Shown piece by piece: positions 1 through 8,719 of a DNA stretch of 64,000 nucleotides. Positions within the stretch are counted from its first letter, which is position 1. Every line of letters begins with the position of its first letter. Position numbers and translations under genes: made by a program. Source of the stretch: Pseudoalteromonas caenipelagi (GTDB lineage Bacteria > Pseudomonadota > Gammaproteobacteria > Enterobacterales > Alteromonadaceae); assembly GCF_013140855.1 (NCBI RefSeq), contig NZ_JABBPG010000005.1, positions 248,001-312,000 on the forward strand, in the 5' to 3' direction. The notes beneath the pieces are model-generated. The model did no database searches. It was not told the origin of the DNA and saw nothing but the letters and a program-made list of their open reading frames with translations.

Positions 1-386
<386 letters not shown>

Positions 387-480
387 GTGAATAGTTACTC
401 GCTAATTATTGGCTTTTGCTACTAACTTGTTGACAATATCGCAGCCAAGCCTTTAAATACGACAAAAGAATGAGTTATGA

Positions 481-554
481 ATTTAAATCAATCACATGAT
501 TTAATTCCAGCTTGTCTTAAGGTATTTAAATCAATCGCATAAAGCGATTTATGC
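481..554. repeat. Direct repeat pair plus palindrome upstream of pilA
   Basis: A 17-bp element, ATTTAAATCAATC(A/G)CAT, occurs at 481-497 and again at 524-540 with one mismatch, 43 bp apart (about four helical turns). The second copy runs into a perfect inverted repeat, GCATAAA-GCGA-TTTATGC, at 537-554. This sits about 110-180 bp before the pilA start, where an activator would bind. No convincing sigma-54 -24/-12 pair was found nearby, so the regulator is unknown. Confidence 0.6.
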
Positions 555-612
555 TAATTATGGCTATACTTAAAGATAGACAAAGCTCATAACCATAAAG
601 ATTTTAATATCT

Positions 613-639
613 GTTTAACTTACACTGGGTAAGTTAAAC
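613..639 (+). promoter_or_regulatory. Hairpin in the pilA leader
   Basis: A perfect 11-bp inverted repeat, GTTTAACTTAC with loop ACTGG and its complement, ends about 12 nt before the AGGAG ribosome-binding site of pilA (650-654). It has no U-tract and only about four G-C pairs, so it is not an intrinsic terminator. A role in mRNA stability or translation control of the abundant pilin is an inference. Confidence 0.6.
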
Positions 640-661
640 TATTTCCTTCAGGAGACACATC

Positions 662-1090
662 ATGGCAAAACAACAACAGGGTGGTTTTACCCTTATCGAA
701 TTAATGATAGTAGTCGCTATCATCGGCATTTTGGCAGCAGTTGCGTTGCCTGCATATCAAGATTATGTTGCGAGAGCACAGGCTTCAGAAGCTGTTTCAC
801 TATCTACTGGTGCGAAAACAGCGATTGCTGAATATTATCAAACAAATGGGTCATATCCAGGCACGGCAACATCATTGGCAGTCTCTGACTTGGCTGCTAC
901 GGGAACATATTCGACCCTTGCCGTAACAGAAGATACCGGTGTAATCGTTGTTACAATGGGTTCTGCCACAGGTGCAATGAAAGATAAGAAGTTTACGTTC
1001 TCACCAGTTACAACAAACAATGCATTTAAGTGGACATGTACCAGTGACGCAGATGCAAATTTATTACCTAAAGGTTGTACTAAAGCTTAA
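662..1090 (+). CDS. pilA: Type IV major pilin PilA
   Basis: Structural subunit of type IV pili, 142 residues. It starts with a class III leader, MAKQQQGG, followed by the mature N-terminus [20 protein letters not shown]: a glycine before the cleavage site, N-methylated Phe at +1 and Glu at +5, then the hydrophobic alpha1 spine. Two cysteines near the C-terminus (in WTCTSD and PKGCTKA) can form the usual disulfide loop. The start is fixed by AGGAG at 650-654. PilD, encoded downstream, would cleave and methylate it. The globular half is rich in Thr, Ala and Ser, as in Pseudoalteromonas and Shewanella pilins. A hairpin after the stop separates it from pilC, fitting high pilin expression with reduced read-through. 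Confidence 0.95.
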   Translation: MAKQQQGGFTLIELMIVVAIIGILAAVALPAYQDYVARAQASEAVSLSTGAKTAIAEYYQTNGSYPGTATSLAVSDLAATGTYSTLAVTEDTGVIVVTMGSATGAMKDKKFTFSPVTTNNAFKWTCTSDADANLLPKGCTKA

Positions 1091-1101
1091 TCTGTAGCTA
1101 G

Positions 1102-1123
1102 AGCAGCCGTTTCTACGGCTGCT
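1102..1123 (+). terminator. Hairpin between pilA and pilC, probable partial terminator
   Basis: Perfect 9-bp stem AGCAGCCGT with loop TTCT and its complement, 12 nt after the pilA stop. It is followed by AATATTAATT rather than a run of T. It is therefore probably a leaky terminator or a 3' stability element that lets some transcription reach pilC, 30 bp further on. Confidence 0.7.
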
Positions 1124-1153
1124 AATATTAATTCAGCCTACAAGCAGCTCTAT

Positions 1154-2383
1154 ATGGAAAAAAACATAAATGACAAGTCATTAGACACGTTCAAATGGGT
1201 CGGTGTTAGCACCAGAGGAAAACGCCTTGAAGGTGAAATGACCGGTACCAGTGTTGCACTTGTAAAAGCACAGCTGCGCAAACAAGGGATCACGCCCTCT
1301 AAAGTTAAACGTAAACCCAAGGCGTTATTCGGTTTAAATCGCACACCTAAAGTGAATGCTAAAGACATCGCTATCACAACGAGACAAATCGCTACAATGC
1401 TCAATGCCGGTGTGCCGCTTATCCAAGTACTCGATATGATAGGCTCCGGTATTAACAATAAAAGTATGAAAAAGTTGATAACGGCCATTGCAGATGAGGT
1501 AAGAGCGGGTCAACCTTTATCTAAAGCACTTCGTGCCTATCCACGCTATTTTGATGATTTATATTGTGATTTAGTGCAATCAGGCGAACAATCAGGATCG
1601 CTTGATCATGTGTTCGAGCGCATTGCAATTTACAAAGAAAAAGCTGAAGCACTCAAATCTAAAATCAAAAAAGCGCTGTTTTACCCGATAGCAGTAATTG
1701 TTGTTGCCTTAGTTGTAACCTCGATCCTATTAATTTTTGTGGTACCGCAATTTCAGGAAATTTTTAACGGCTTTGGTGCTGAATTGCCCGCCTTTACCTT
1801 AATGGTCATCGCCATTTCTGAGATAATGCAAAAATATTGGTGGATGCTACTCGGGATGCTATTTCTAGGTGGTTACGCCTATAAAGAAATGCTGTTTCGC
1901 TCCAAAGCATTGCGTAACTTTAATGACCGGCTGCTACTTAAGCTACCTGTAGTCGGACAGATACTCGACAAAGCGGCTGTCGCTCGCTACGCCAGAACGC
2001 TTTCGACCACCTTTGCCGCTGGTGTGCCTTTGATAGATGCACTTGACTCAGCGGCTGGCGCATCTGGCAATGCAATTTATAAAAATGCCATTTTAGATAT
2101 TAAAAGCGAAGTCAGTTCAGGGAATCAGATGAACTGGGCAATGAGAAATACCAGTGTCTTTCCAGATATGGTGATCCAAATGGTTGCCATTGGTGAAGAG
2201 TCAGGCTCTTTGGACAGTATGTTAGCAAAAGTTGCAAACATCTACGAACAAGAGGTTGACGATTTAGTTGATGGCTTATCAAGTTTACTAGAACCCTTGA
2301 TTATGGCGGTTTTAGGGGTTTTGATTGGCGGCCTGATTATCGCCATGTATTTGCCAATTTTCCAATTGGGATCAGTTATTTAG
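1154..2383 (+). CDS. pilC: Type IV pilus inner-membrane platform protein PilC
   Basis: GspF/PilC-family platform protein of 409 residues, the usual length, which couples the PilB motor to pilin insertion in the inner membrane. Two homologous GspF halves are visible: TRQIATMLNAGVPLIQVLDMI with LVQSGEQSGSLDHVFERIA in the first, and ARTLSTTFAAGVPLIDALDSA with VAIGEESGSLDSMLAKVA in the second. Hydrophobic segments lie near residues 173-200, 228-245 and 380-404. No strong ribosome-binding site precedes the ATG. It follows pilA directly; pilB, which commonly sits between them, is instead found after coaE. Confidence 0.95.
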   Translation: MEKNINDKSLDTFKWVGVSTRGKRLEGEMTGTSVALVKAQLRKQGITPSKVKRKPKALFGLNRTPKVNAKDIAITTRQIATMLNAGVPLIQVLDMIGSGINNKSMKKLITAIADEVRAGQPLSKALRAYPRYFDDLYCDLVQSGEQSGSLDHVFERIAIYKEKAEALKSKIKKALFYPIAVIVVALVVTSILLIFVVPQFQEIFNGFGAELPAFTLMVIAISEIMQKYWWMLLGMLFLGGYAYKEMLFRSKALRNFNDRLLLKLPVVGQILDKAAVARYARTLSTTFAAGVPLIDALDSAAGASGNAIYKNAILDIKSEVSSGNQMNWAMRNTSVFPDMVIQMVAIGEESGSLDSMLAKVANIYEQEVDDLVDGLSSLLEPLIMAVLGVLIGGLIIAMYLPIFQLGSVI

Positions 2384-2410
2384 TCCCATAATAATTAAAT
2401 AAGAATAACT

Positions 2411-3289
2411 ATGCTTGAAGTATTTCAACTCATGCAAGCACACACTTGGTTCTTTTTGCTGGTGGTGGGGCTTGTCAGTGTATGTATTGGAAGTTTTTTA
2501 AATGTGGTGATTTACCGCATTCCTAAAATGCTCCAACAGCAATGGCGCTGTGAATGTGAAGCGCTGCTCAATGAACAACAAACCGAGCAACATAATACCC
2601 CATCATTTAACTTGGCAACGCCCAGCTCCCATTGCCCTACATGTAATGCCAAAATTAAGCCTTGGCATAATATCCCGCTGTTAAGCTGGCTGTTATTGCG
2701 TGGTCGGTGTAACGAATGTCAAACCCCCATTTCAATACGCTATCCTTTGATTGAATTGGGCACAGCGTTAAGCTCGCTATTAGTCGCATGGTATTTTGGG
2801 GCGAGCGAACAAACAGCATTATACCTTGTACTGACATGGGCGCTGATCGCACTTATCTTTATCGATATTGACCATATGTTGTTACCTGATCAAATAACCT
2901 TGCCACTGTTGTGGTTGATGCTCATTGCCAGTACCTTCAACATAACTATTGCCCCCACTGAGGCAATTATCGGTGCTGCAGTTGGGTACTTAAGTTTGTG
3001 GAGTGTATATTGGCTGTTTAAGTTAGCCACGGGCAAAGAGGGTATGGGCTATGGAGATTTTAAGTTATTAGCCATTTTTGGCGCACTTTTAGGCTGGCAA
3101 GCAATCTTGACTATTGTGCTGCTATCAAGCTGTGTGGGTGCCATTATAGGGAGTATTCAACTAGCTGTACAAGGCAAAGACAAAAGCACTCCGATCCCGT
3201 TTGGACCCTATTTAGCCATCGCGGGTTGGTTGACGTTGCTATTCGGTGACATCATAGAAAACTGGTATTTTAGTTTAATCTTAGCGTGA
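2411..3289 (+). CDS. pilD: Prepilin leader peptidase / N-methyltransferase PilD
   Basis: Bifunctional inner-membrane aspartyl protease, 292 residues, that removes the leader of type IV prepilins and type II secretion pseudopilins and N-methylates the new terminus. It has an N-terminal membrane segment, a cytoplasmic zinc-type tetracysteine (C75-x2-C78 and C100-x2-C103), and the two catalytic aspartate regions FIDIDHMLLPD and GYGDFK (Asp216). Several further membrane helices follow. It lies 27 bp after pilC and 7 bp before coaE, so it is probably cotranscribed with both. Confidence 0.96.
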   Translation: MLEVFQLMQAHTWFFLLVVGLVSVCIGSFLNVVIYRIPKMLQQQWRCECEALLNEQQTEQHNTPSFNLATPSSHCPTCNAKIKPWHNIPLLSWLLLRGRCNECQTPISIRYPLIELGTALSSLLVAWYFGASEQTALYLVLTWALIALIFIDIDHMLLPDQITLPLLWLMLIASTFNITIAPTEAIIGAAVGYLSLWSVYWLFKLATGKEGMGYGDFKLLAIFGALLGWQAILTIVLLSSCVGAIIGSIQLAVQGKDKSTPIPFGPYLAIAGWLTLLFGDIIENWYFSLILA

Positions 3290-3296
3290 TCATAGT

Positions 3297-3914
3297 ATGA
3301 GTAATTGGGTATTGGGACTAACAGGGGGCATTGGCGCTGGCAAAACGGCAGTCAGCAATGCCCTCGCTGAAAAAGGCATTACGATTGTTGATGCAGATGT
3401 TATTGCAAAGCAAGTGGTTGCAGTTGGCAGCTCAGGCTTGCAAGCCATTGTAGATAAGTTTGGTGCAGCCATACTTCACACAGATGGTACGTTAGACAGA
3501 GCGAAGTTACGTGCCATTATCTTTGCTGATGAGCCGAGTAAAACATGGCTTGAACAGCTGTTACATCCAATGATCCGACATGAAATATTATCCCAGCTAA
3601 AAGATGCGACGAGTCCTTATGTGGTTCTATCTGCACCACTACTATTTGAGAACCACCTTGATAAATTATGCGATCACACCTTGCTAGTTGATGTGCCAGA
3701 GGCTATTCAACTAGCGCGTACAGCTGCGCGTGATAGGGTTTCGACCGAGCAAGTAAAAAGTATCATTGCAGCGCAAATGTCTCGCTCTGAGAAACAAAGA
3801 CGTGCAAATACCATACTAAATAATGATAAATCATTAACTGATATGTATAATGAATTAGAAATCTTGCATCAAAACTTTGTTTCTATTGCAGTAAATCATT
3901 CAACAAGTGCTTAA
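3297..3914 (+). CDS. coaE: Dephospho-CoA kinase
   Basis: Cytoplasmic kinase of 205 residues that phosphorylates the 3'-hydroxyl of dephospho-CoA, the last step of coenzyme A synthesis. The P-loop GGIGAGKT is at residues 10-17. The family segments DADVIA, LLHPMIR, PLLFE and the arginine-rich RDRVSTEQ lid region follow in order. The ATG lies 7 bp after the pilD stop. Linkage of coaE to pil genes and yacG is conserved in gammaproteobacteria. The panB and panC genes in this window feed the same CoA pathway. Confidence 0.96.
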   Translation: MSNWVLGLTGGIGAGKTAVSNALAEKGITIVDADVIAKQVVAVGSSGLQAIVDKFGAAILHTDGTLDRAKLRAIIFADEPSKTWLEQLLHPMIRHEILSQLKDATSPYVVLSAPLLFENHLDKLCDHTLLVDVPEAIQLARTAARDRVSTEQVKSIIAAQMSRSEKQRRANTILNNDKSLTDMYNELEILHQNFVSIAVNHSTSA

Positions 3915-4005
3915 CTTACTCGTTGTTATGCTGAGGTTCATAAGTTTATTTATAACCAATTGATGTAAATTAGTAAGTAGTTGATATGTCTATGTCTGAG
4001 GGCTT

Positions 4006-5694
4006 ATGGAACATCATTCACCATTGTTACGTAAATTTATTACGTTAGGTCGAGTAACACCAGAACAAATCAAGAAAAAACAAAGTGAAGCACAATCAAC
4101 AGCCGAACTCATCTGTATGTGTAGCGGTATCAGCAGTGCCGAACTTGCCGAGCAGTGCTTAGACTTATTCCGCGTGCCTCTATTTGACTTAAACGAATTT
4201 GACATCAATCAAATCCCCGAAAAGCTCATCAACGATAAGCTGATCCGTAAACATCATGTTTTACCTCTTCACAAAAAAGGCCGCAAGCTCTACATCGCAG
4301 CATCAGATCCCACTGATTATGGTGCCTTTGAAAACTTCGAATTTAGCACAGGTCTTCAATGTGATGTGGTGGTCGTTGATCACAAACAATTAGAAAAGAA
4401 AATAGAGCAACTTTTTGACTCTTCACAAGGCCTTTCGCTCAGCGAGGAGGAATTTAAAGAGTTTGCAAACCTTGATATTGAAGACGATCAAAAGTCTTTG
4501 CAAAATACCGATGATAAAGAAAAAGACAAGGATGACGCCCCCATCATCGTGTACATCAACAAAATATTGATGGATGCGATAAAAAAAGGCGCATCAGATC
4601 TGCACTTTGAACCCTATGAACACAAATATCGTGTTCGTTTTAGAATTGACGGCATTTTGCATGAAATGGCAAGCCCTCCAACTACTTTATCAACACGCAT
4701 AGCTGCACGTATTAAAGTAATGTCGCGACTCGATATTTCTGAAAAGCGCAAACCTCAAGATGGTCGTATAAAGCTCAAAATATCGGAACGTAAAAGTATC
4801 GATTTTCGTGTTAGTACCATGCCCACCATGTGGGGTGAAAAGATAGTAATGCGTATTCTGGACTCATCAAGCGCGATGATGGGCATAGACGCTCTCGGTT
4901 ATGAGAGCGAGCAAAAACAAATGTACCTTGATGCGCTTGCGCAGCCACAAGGTATGATCCTTGTTACAGGGCCTACAGGCTCGGGTAAAACGGTGTCTTT
5001 GTACACAGGCTTAAATATTCTAAATAAACCTGAACGTAACATCAGTACTGCAGAAGATCCTGTAGAGATTAACTTAGAAGGGATCAATCAAGTTCAGATC
5101 AATCCAAAAGCGGACATGACCTTTGCAAATGCTTTGAAAGCATTTTTACGTCAAGACCCAGATGTGATCATGGTTGGTGAGGTTCGAGACCTTGAAACTG
5201 CTGAAATTGCGATTAAAGCGGCTCAAACGGGCCACTTGGTATTGAGTACATTACACACTAATTCAGCTGCCGAAACACTCACTCGTTTATTAAACATGGG
5301 CGTTCCAGCGTATAACGTTGCAAGCTCCGTTAACCTTATCATTGCTCAACGTCTTGCAAGACGCTTATGTAAGCATTGCAAAGAACCTGAAACGCTGCCT
5401 CAAGAAGAGTTATTGAATCAAGGTTTCACTCAAGAGCAATTAAGCGAGATCAGTCTGTTTACACCAAAAGGTTGTGAACATTGTACTGACGGTTATAAAG
5501 GTCGGGTCGGCATTTACGAAATGGTGAAAATCACCCCTGAAATCTCTCAGTTGATCATGTCTGGCGGTAATTCAATGGAAATTGCCAAAATAGCCAACAA
5601 GCTCGGATTTGCGAATCTTAGAACATCAGGACTAAAAAAAGCAGCATCGGGAGTCACTTCGTTAAGCGAAATCAACCGAGTTACCAGCTATTAG
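4006..5694 (+). CDS. pilB: Type IV pilus assembly ATPase PilB
   Basis: GspE/PilB-family hexameric ATPase of 562 residues that powers pilus extension at the inner membrane. An N-terminal MshEN-type domain lies at about residues 1-150. A PilZ-independent linker rich in Asp, Glu and Lys follows, then the catalytic core: Walker A GPTGSGKT (322-329), Asp box EDPVE, Walker [13 protein letters not shown] and the His box STLHTNSA. A zinc-type tetracysteine is present (CKHC and CEHC). GAGGG ends 4 nt before the ATG. Its position between coaE and yacG, instead of between pilA and pilC, is unusual. The GspE alternative is less likely given the pil neighbours. Confidence 0.93.
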   Translation: MEHHSPLLRKFITLGRVTPEQIKKKQSEAQSTAELICMCSGISSAELAEQCLDLFRVPLFDLNEFDINQIPEKLINDKLIRKHHVLPLHKKGRKLYIAASDPTDYGAFENFEFSTGLQCDVVVVDHKQLEKKIEQLFDSSQGLSLSEEEFKEFANLDIEDDQKSLQNTDDKEKDKDDAPIIVYINKILMDAIKKGASDLHFEPYEHKYRVRFRIDGILHEMASPPTTLSTRIAARIKVMSRLDISEKRKPQDGRIKLKISERKSIDFRVSTMPTMWGEKIVMRILDSSSAMMGIDALGYESEQKQMYLDALAQPQGMILVTGPTGSGKTVSLYTGLNILNKPERNISTAEDPVEINLEGINQVQINPKADMTFANALKAFLRQDPDVIMVGEVRDLETAEIAIKAAQTGHLVLSTLHTNSAAETLTRLLNMGVPAYNVASSVNLIIAQRLARRLCKHCKEPETLPQEELLNQGFTQEQLSEISLFTPKGCEHCTDGYKGRVGIYEMVKITPEISQLIMSGGNSMEIAKIANKLGFANLRTSGLKKAASGVTSLSEINRVTSY

Positions 5695-5776
5695 GCAATG
5701 CTAGAGCGATACCTACGCTGGTATCTACGTTTGATTTTCATTACACTGTGGGCAAAATATCTCAAGGGAGCCGTTT

Positions 5777-6022
5777 ATGCCCACCATTGTTAAGTGCCCA
5801 ACCTGCCAAGCCGATGTTGTTTGGTCAGAACAAAGTCCGAATAGACCCTTTTGCTCTAAGCGATGCCAGCTGATAGACCTAGGAGAATGGTCTTTTGAGA
5901 ACAATAAAATTTCCACAGCGATCACCTCAGATACACAGATGAACGCCGAAGATCAACAAGAGATGCTTGAAGATATCGAAGCGATGCTCGCGCAAAGTGA
6001 AGACACATTTTTTAAACAATAG
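5777..6022 (+). CDS. yacG: Zinc-binding DNA gyrase inhibitor YacG
   Basis: Small zinc protein of 81 residues. E. coli YacG binds GyrB and inhibits gyrase. The four zinc ligands are visible as C-P-T-C near residue 7 and C-S-K-R-C near residues 26-30, followed by the family signature [12 protein letters not shown]. The acidic C-terminal tail (from about residue 50) is the variable part of the family. An AAGGGAG ribosome-binding site lies about 8 nt before the ATG. It ends the pil-coaE cluster and converges on the cpxP-like gene. Confidence 0.95.
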   Translation: MPTIVKCPTCQADVVWSEQSPNRPFCSKRCQLIDLGEWSFENNKISTAITSDTQMNAEDQQEMLEDIEAMLAQSEDTFFKQ

Positions 6023-6023
6023 C

Positions 6024-6043
6024 ATGGGCGCTGTTGCGCCCAT
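6024..6043. terminator. Hairpin between convergent yacG and cpxP-like genes
   Basis: Perfect 8-bp stem ATGGGCGC, loop TGTT, complement GCGCCCAT, directly after the yacG stop and 22 bp from the stop of the opposing gene. It is GC-rich but has no T-run on either side, so termination efficiency is uncertain. Confidence 0.65.
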
Positions 6044-6064
6044 CAATTAGTCACTATCAAGTTA

Positions 6065-6487
6065 TTACTTTGTATGCCTGTGCGCTTTACGGTGTTTTAT
6101 TTTTTCAAGTTTAGCGCGTTGCTCAGGCGTCAGTACTTGCCAAATCTGCTGCTTACTTTTTAATTTGGCGAGTAATGCTTGCTGCTTCGCGTCACTTGTT
6201 TTGGCTATCAACACCCTCGCTTGCTGCTCATCAAAGTAATCATTTTCGACCAAAGCTTTAAACTCACCTTTGTGGTTATGACGCATCGCTTTTAGGTCTT
6301 TCATTGCGACCTTTTTGCGTTCAATTATGCTCGCTATCTTTTGTTGCTGCTCTTTACTCAAGTTAAGCGTGCTAGCCGCTTTGTCTGACAGTAAAAAGTG
6401 CTCATCATGATGTCTGCCTTGCCCCGCTTCACCCAAGGCACTAAATAGTAAACTACCACTGATAATTAATACTGATATTGCTTTCAT
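6065..6487 (-). CDS. cpxP: CpxP/Spy-family periplasmic protein
   Basis: A 140-residue secreted protein with a signal peptide (about 1-21, ending near ALGEAGQG) and an all-helical, His- and Lys-rich mature part. It has two LTxxQ-type motifs, LNLSKEQQQ and LTPEQRAK, the hallmark of the CpxP/Spy family. CpxP proteins restrain the CpxA sensor and help degrade misfolded periplasmic proteins. The divergent position next to cpxRA, with CpxR-type repeats in the shared promoter region, supports CpxP over Spy or a metal-binding ZraP-like protein. The symbol is given on context; sequence divergence from enteric CpxP is large. Confidence 0.82.
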   Translation of the reverse strand: MKAISVLIISGSLLFSALGEAGQGRHHDEHFLLSDKAASTLNLSKEQQQKIASIIERKKVAMKDLKAMRHNHKGEFKALVENDYFDEQQARVLIAKTSDAKQQALLAKLKSKQQIWQVLTPEQRAKLEKIKHRKAHRHTK

Positions 6488-6552
6488 AATATTGCCTTAA
6501 AAATGCTCGTTGTATTTGTATAGCTAGCTTAACCTGTGGGATGAAAAGCAAC

Positions 6553-6578
6553 GCAAAGCAACGTAAAGACTATGTAAA
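6553..6578 (+). promoter_or_regulatory. Three tandem CpxR half-sites between cpxP and cpxR
   Basis: GCAAA at 6553, GTAAA at 6563 and GTAAA at 6574 are spaced 10 and 11 bp apart, one helical turn each. This matches the CpxR box (GTAAA, short spacer, GTAAA) known from enterics. The array is almost midway between the two divergent starts, 66 bp from cpxP and 62 bp from cpxR, so it could control both. Confidence 0.75.
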
Positions 6579-6639
6579 GATCTGCAATTTAATATTTTGC
6601 AAGGTACACTAGAGTAATGAAGTAACGAGAAAAACACCT

Positions 6640-7326
6640 ATGAGTAAGCTGCTACTAATTGAAGATGATCGAGCATTAAGCGACCTCCTTAAAGAATACT
6701 TAACCACACAAGGCTGTAATGTATCTCAAGCTTTTGATGGTGAGGAAGGTCTATTACAGGCAACGAGCGAACAGTATGACGTGATATTGCTTGATGTGAT
6801 GCTGCCTCGATTAGATGGCTTTGAAGTATTAAAAAGGTTGCGTGCGTCCAACCTTACTCCAGTCATCATGCTCACGGCTAAAGGTGATGACTTTGACCGT
6901 ATTTTTGGTCTAGAACTGGGTGCGGATGACTATCTACCTAAACCATTTAACCACAGAGAGTTATTAGCAAGAATTCATGCGATTAGCCGACGTATCGACT
7001 TTGTTAAACAAGCTAGCAGCCAAAATGCAGAGTTAACCATCAACCATGTGACGCTTAATCACCTCTCTCGCAGAGTACATGTTTTAGAGCATGAAATCAT
7101 CTTAACTGGCACCGAGTTTTCCGTACTTCAACAACTAATGAGCCATGTTGGAGAAGTAGTCACTAAAGATACATTAAGCCAACAAGTGTTGGGCCGTCGA
7201 TTAGCCCCTTTTGACCGCTCAATTGATATGCATGTCAGCAATCTAAGAAAAAAAATAGCTCAGTACAGTGACAGCAACTGCATTCAGACTATCAGAGGAA
7301 GTGGCTATGTCTTTTTGGCGCAATGA
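6640..7326 (+). CDS. cpxR: OmpR-family response regulator CpxR
   Basis: Cytoplasmic transcription factor of 228 residues. The receiver domain (about 1-115) has the acidic pair IEDD, phosphoacceptor Asp52 in ILLDVMLP, and the T/K switch region TAK and KPF. The C-terminal winged helix (about 130-228) includes LTGTEFSVLQQLM and the recognition segment DRSIDMHVSNLRKKI. Sequence and divergence from a cpxP-like gene support CpxR, the envelope-stress regulator. It overlaps the start of cpxA by 20 bp, implying translational coupling, and is probably autoregulated through the upstream half-sites. Confidence 0.93.
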   Translation: MSKLLLIEDDRALSDLLKEYLTTQGCNVSQAFDGEEGLLQATSEQYDVILLDVMLPRLDGFEVLKRLRASNLTPVIMLTAKGDDFDRIFGLELGADDYLPKPFNHRELLARIHAISRRIDFVKQASSQNAELTINHVTLNHLSRRVHVLEHEIILTGTEFSVLQQLMSHVGEVVTKDTLSQQVLGRRLAPFDRSIDMHVSNLRKKIAQYSDSNCIQTIRGSGYVFLAQ

Positions 7327-8719
7327 TGCTATACAGAGTAAGCAAAGCTATTGGAGCAAATTTAAGCCCTCTGGATTATTTTTACAGGCTTTTTTAGCGT
7401 TTTGGCTCACTATCATTAGTATTTTGGTACTGTTGGTTGCTCTGAGCCAATTACAACCAGAACAATTAGAAACTAAACCGTTAAGAGGAAAGCTCCTTGA
7501 TTCCATGGGCCACCTGACCCACAACATTGAGCGCTTAGTTAATAAAAAGAAAAAGCCTGTAGAGAAAGTCATTTTACACCCTCGTTTTAATCAGCATAAA
7601 TGGCTTTATCTGGCACACGAAAATATAGAACAAAGCATTAGCTCTGAAGTAAATTCACAGAATATAGACTTATCTTTACTACACTTTCAAACATCCAATA
7701 ACCCCTTATTTATCGCAACCGAACGTTACTTTGCTTACGGCCCTTTTCCAATTCAATTAGGCAACGAGCAGTATCAACTGTACCAAATTAAGCCTATTCG
7801 AGAGAACGCATTACTTATGCGCGTAAAAATGCTGCCATTTTGGCTCAAAGCGCTCGCCGTTTTGCTGCCGTCTATTTTACTGAGTGTGTTATTCAGTCGT
7901 CGCTTAGTCGCACCACTGAACTCATTAGGAAGCAGTGCCAAAGCACTTGCATCAGGTCAATTGGATGCCCGCGTCAATATCCCTATGCGCCGCAATGATG
8001 AAATAACCACGCTAATGCATGATTTCAACCATATGGCTGATAAACTTGAACAAAGTGTTATGACCCATAAGCAGTTACTTGCTGATGTCTCTCATGAATT
8101 ACGCTCACCGTTGACTCGCCTTACTTTGGCTAATGCGTTAGCTCAAGAAAATGCCAGTGAGCAACAACTCACATACCTGACTCGCATCGAAAAAGAAGCG
8201 CAATGCTTAGATAAAATGCTTGCTGATATTCTCACTTTATCTCGCTTAGAACACGGCCAAAATAGCTTGCATATGCACCAAGTTAGCTTTGCTACTTTGT
8301 TAGACAATGTGCTGTTGGATGCGCAATTTGAAGCTGAGCAAATGGGCAAAAACCTCACCTTAGCAGCTCCTCCAACGCTCACTTTGATGTGTAATGGAGA
8401 GTTATTAAGTAGCGCCATCGAAAACGTGCTGCGCAATGCGATTAAGTATGCCAAAAATAACGTTGAGCTATCATTTTCGCTATCGCAAAAAGCTGTCGAG
8501 ATTTCAATCTGTGATGATGGTGAGGGGGTTTCTGATAACGCACTAGCGCAACTATGCCAACCTTTTTTCCGTACCAGCCAATCTAGAAATAGAGACAGCG
8601 GTGGGATTGGTTTGGGCTTAGCCATTGCCAAACGCGCTATTTTCGCGCACCATGGTAGTTTGGAGTTTCAGCACAACAAACCACAAGGCTTAATGGTTAA
8701 GATCACATTACCTATATGA
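7307..8719 (+). CDS. cpxA: Envelope-stress sensor histidine kinase CpxA
   Basis: Inner-membrane sensor kinase of 470 residues. Membrane segments lie near residues 20-42 and 175-200 and flank a periplasmic sensor region. A HAMP domain (SRRLVAPLNSL onward), the HisKA H-box DVSHELRSPLTR with His263, and an HATPase domain with N, G1 (DDGEG) and G2 (GGIGLGLA) boxes follow. I start it at the ATG at 7307 because GAGGAA lies about 7 nt upstream; the frame stays open 13 codons further 5' inside cpxR. The stop overlaps the pldB start as ATGA. Confidence 0.92.
   Translation: MSFWRNDAIQSKQSYWSKFKPSGLFLQAFLAFWLTIISILVLLVALSQLQPEQLETKPLRGKLLDSMGHLTHNIERLVNKKKKPVEKVILHPRFNQHKWLYLAHENIEQSISSEVNSQNIDLSLLHFQTSNNPLFIATERYFAYGPFPIQLGNEQYQLYQIKPIRENALLMRVKMLPFWLKALAVLLPSILLSVLFSRRLVAPLNSLGSSAKALASGQLDARVNIPMRRNDEITTLMHDFNHMADKLEQSVMTHKQLLADVSHELRSPLTRLTLANALAQENASEQQLTYLTRIEKEAQCLDKMLADILTLSRLEHGQNSLHMHQVSFATLLDNVLLDAQFEAEQMGKNLTLAAPPTLTLMCNGELLSSAIENVLRNAIKYAKNNVELSFSLSQKAVEISICDDGEGVSDNALAQLCQPFFRTSQSRNRDSGGIGLGLAIAKRAIFAHHGSLEFQHNKPQGLMVKITLPI

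Noticed and set aside
405..425. Sigma-54 promoter for pilA around TTGGCTTTTGCT
   Set aside because: GG and GC are only 5 bp apart; the -24/-12 pair needs 10. No other match was found in the gap.
8143..8631. A 162-residue minus-strand frame opposite cpxA
   Set aside because: Antisense to the kinase core of cpxA; composition (Ser- and Cys-rich) is typical of a shadow frame.
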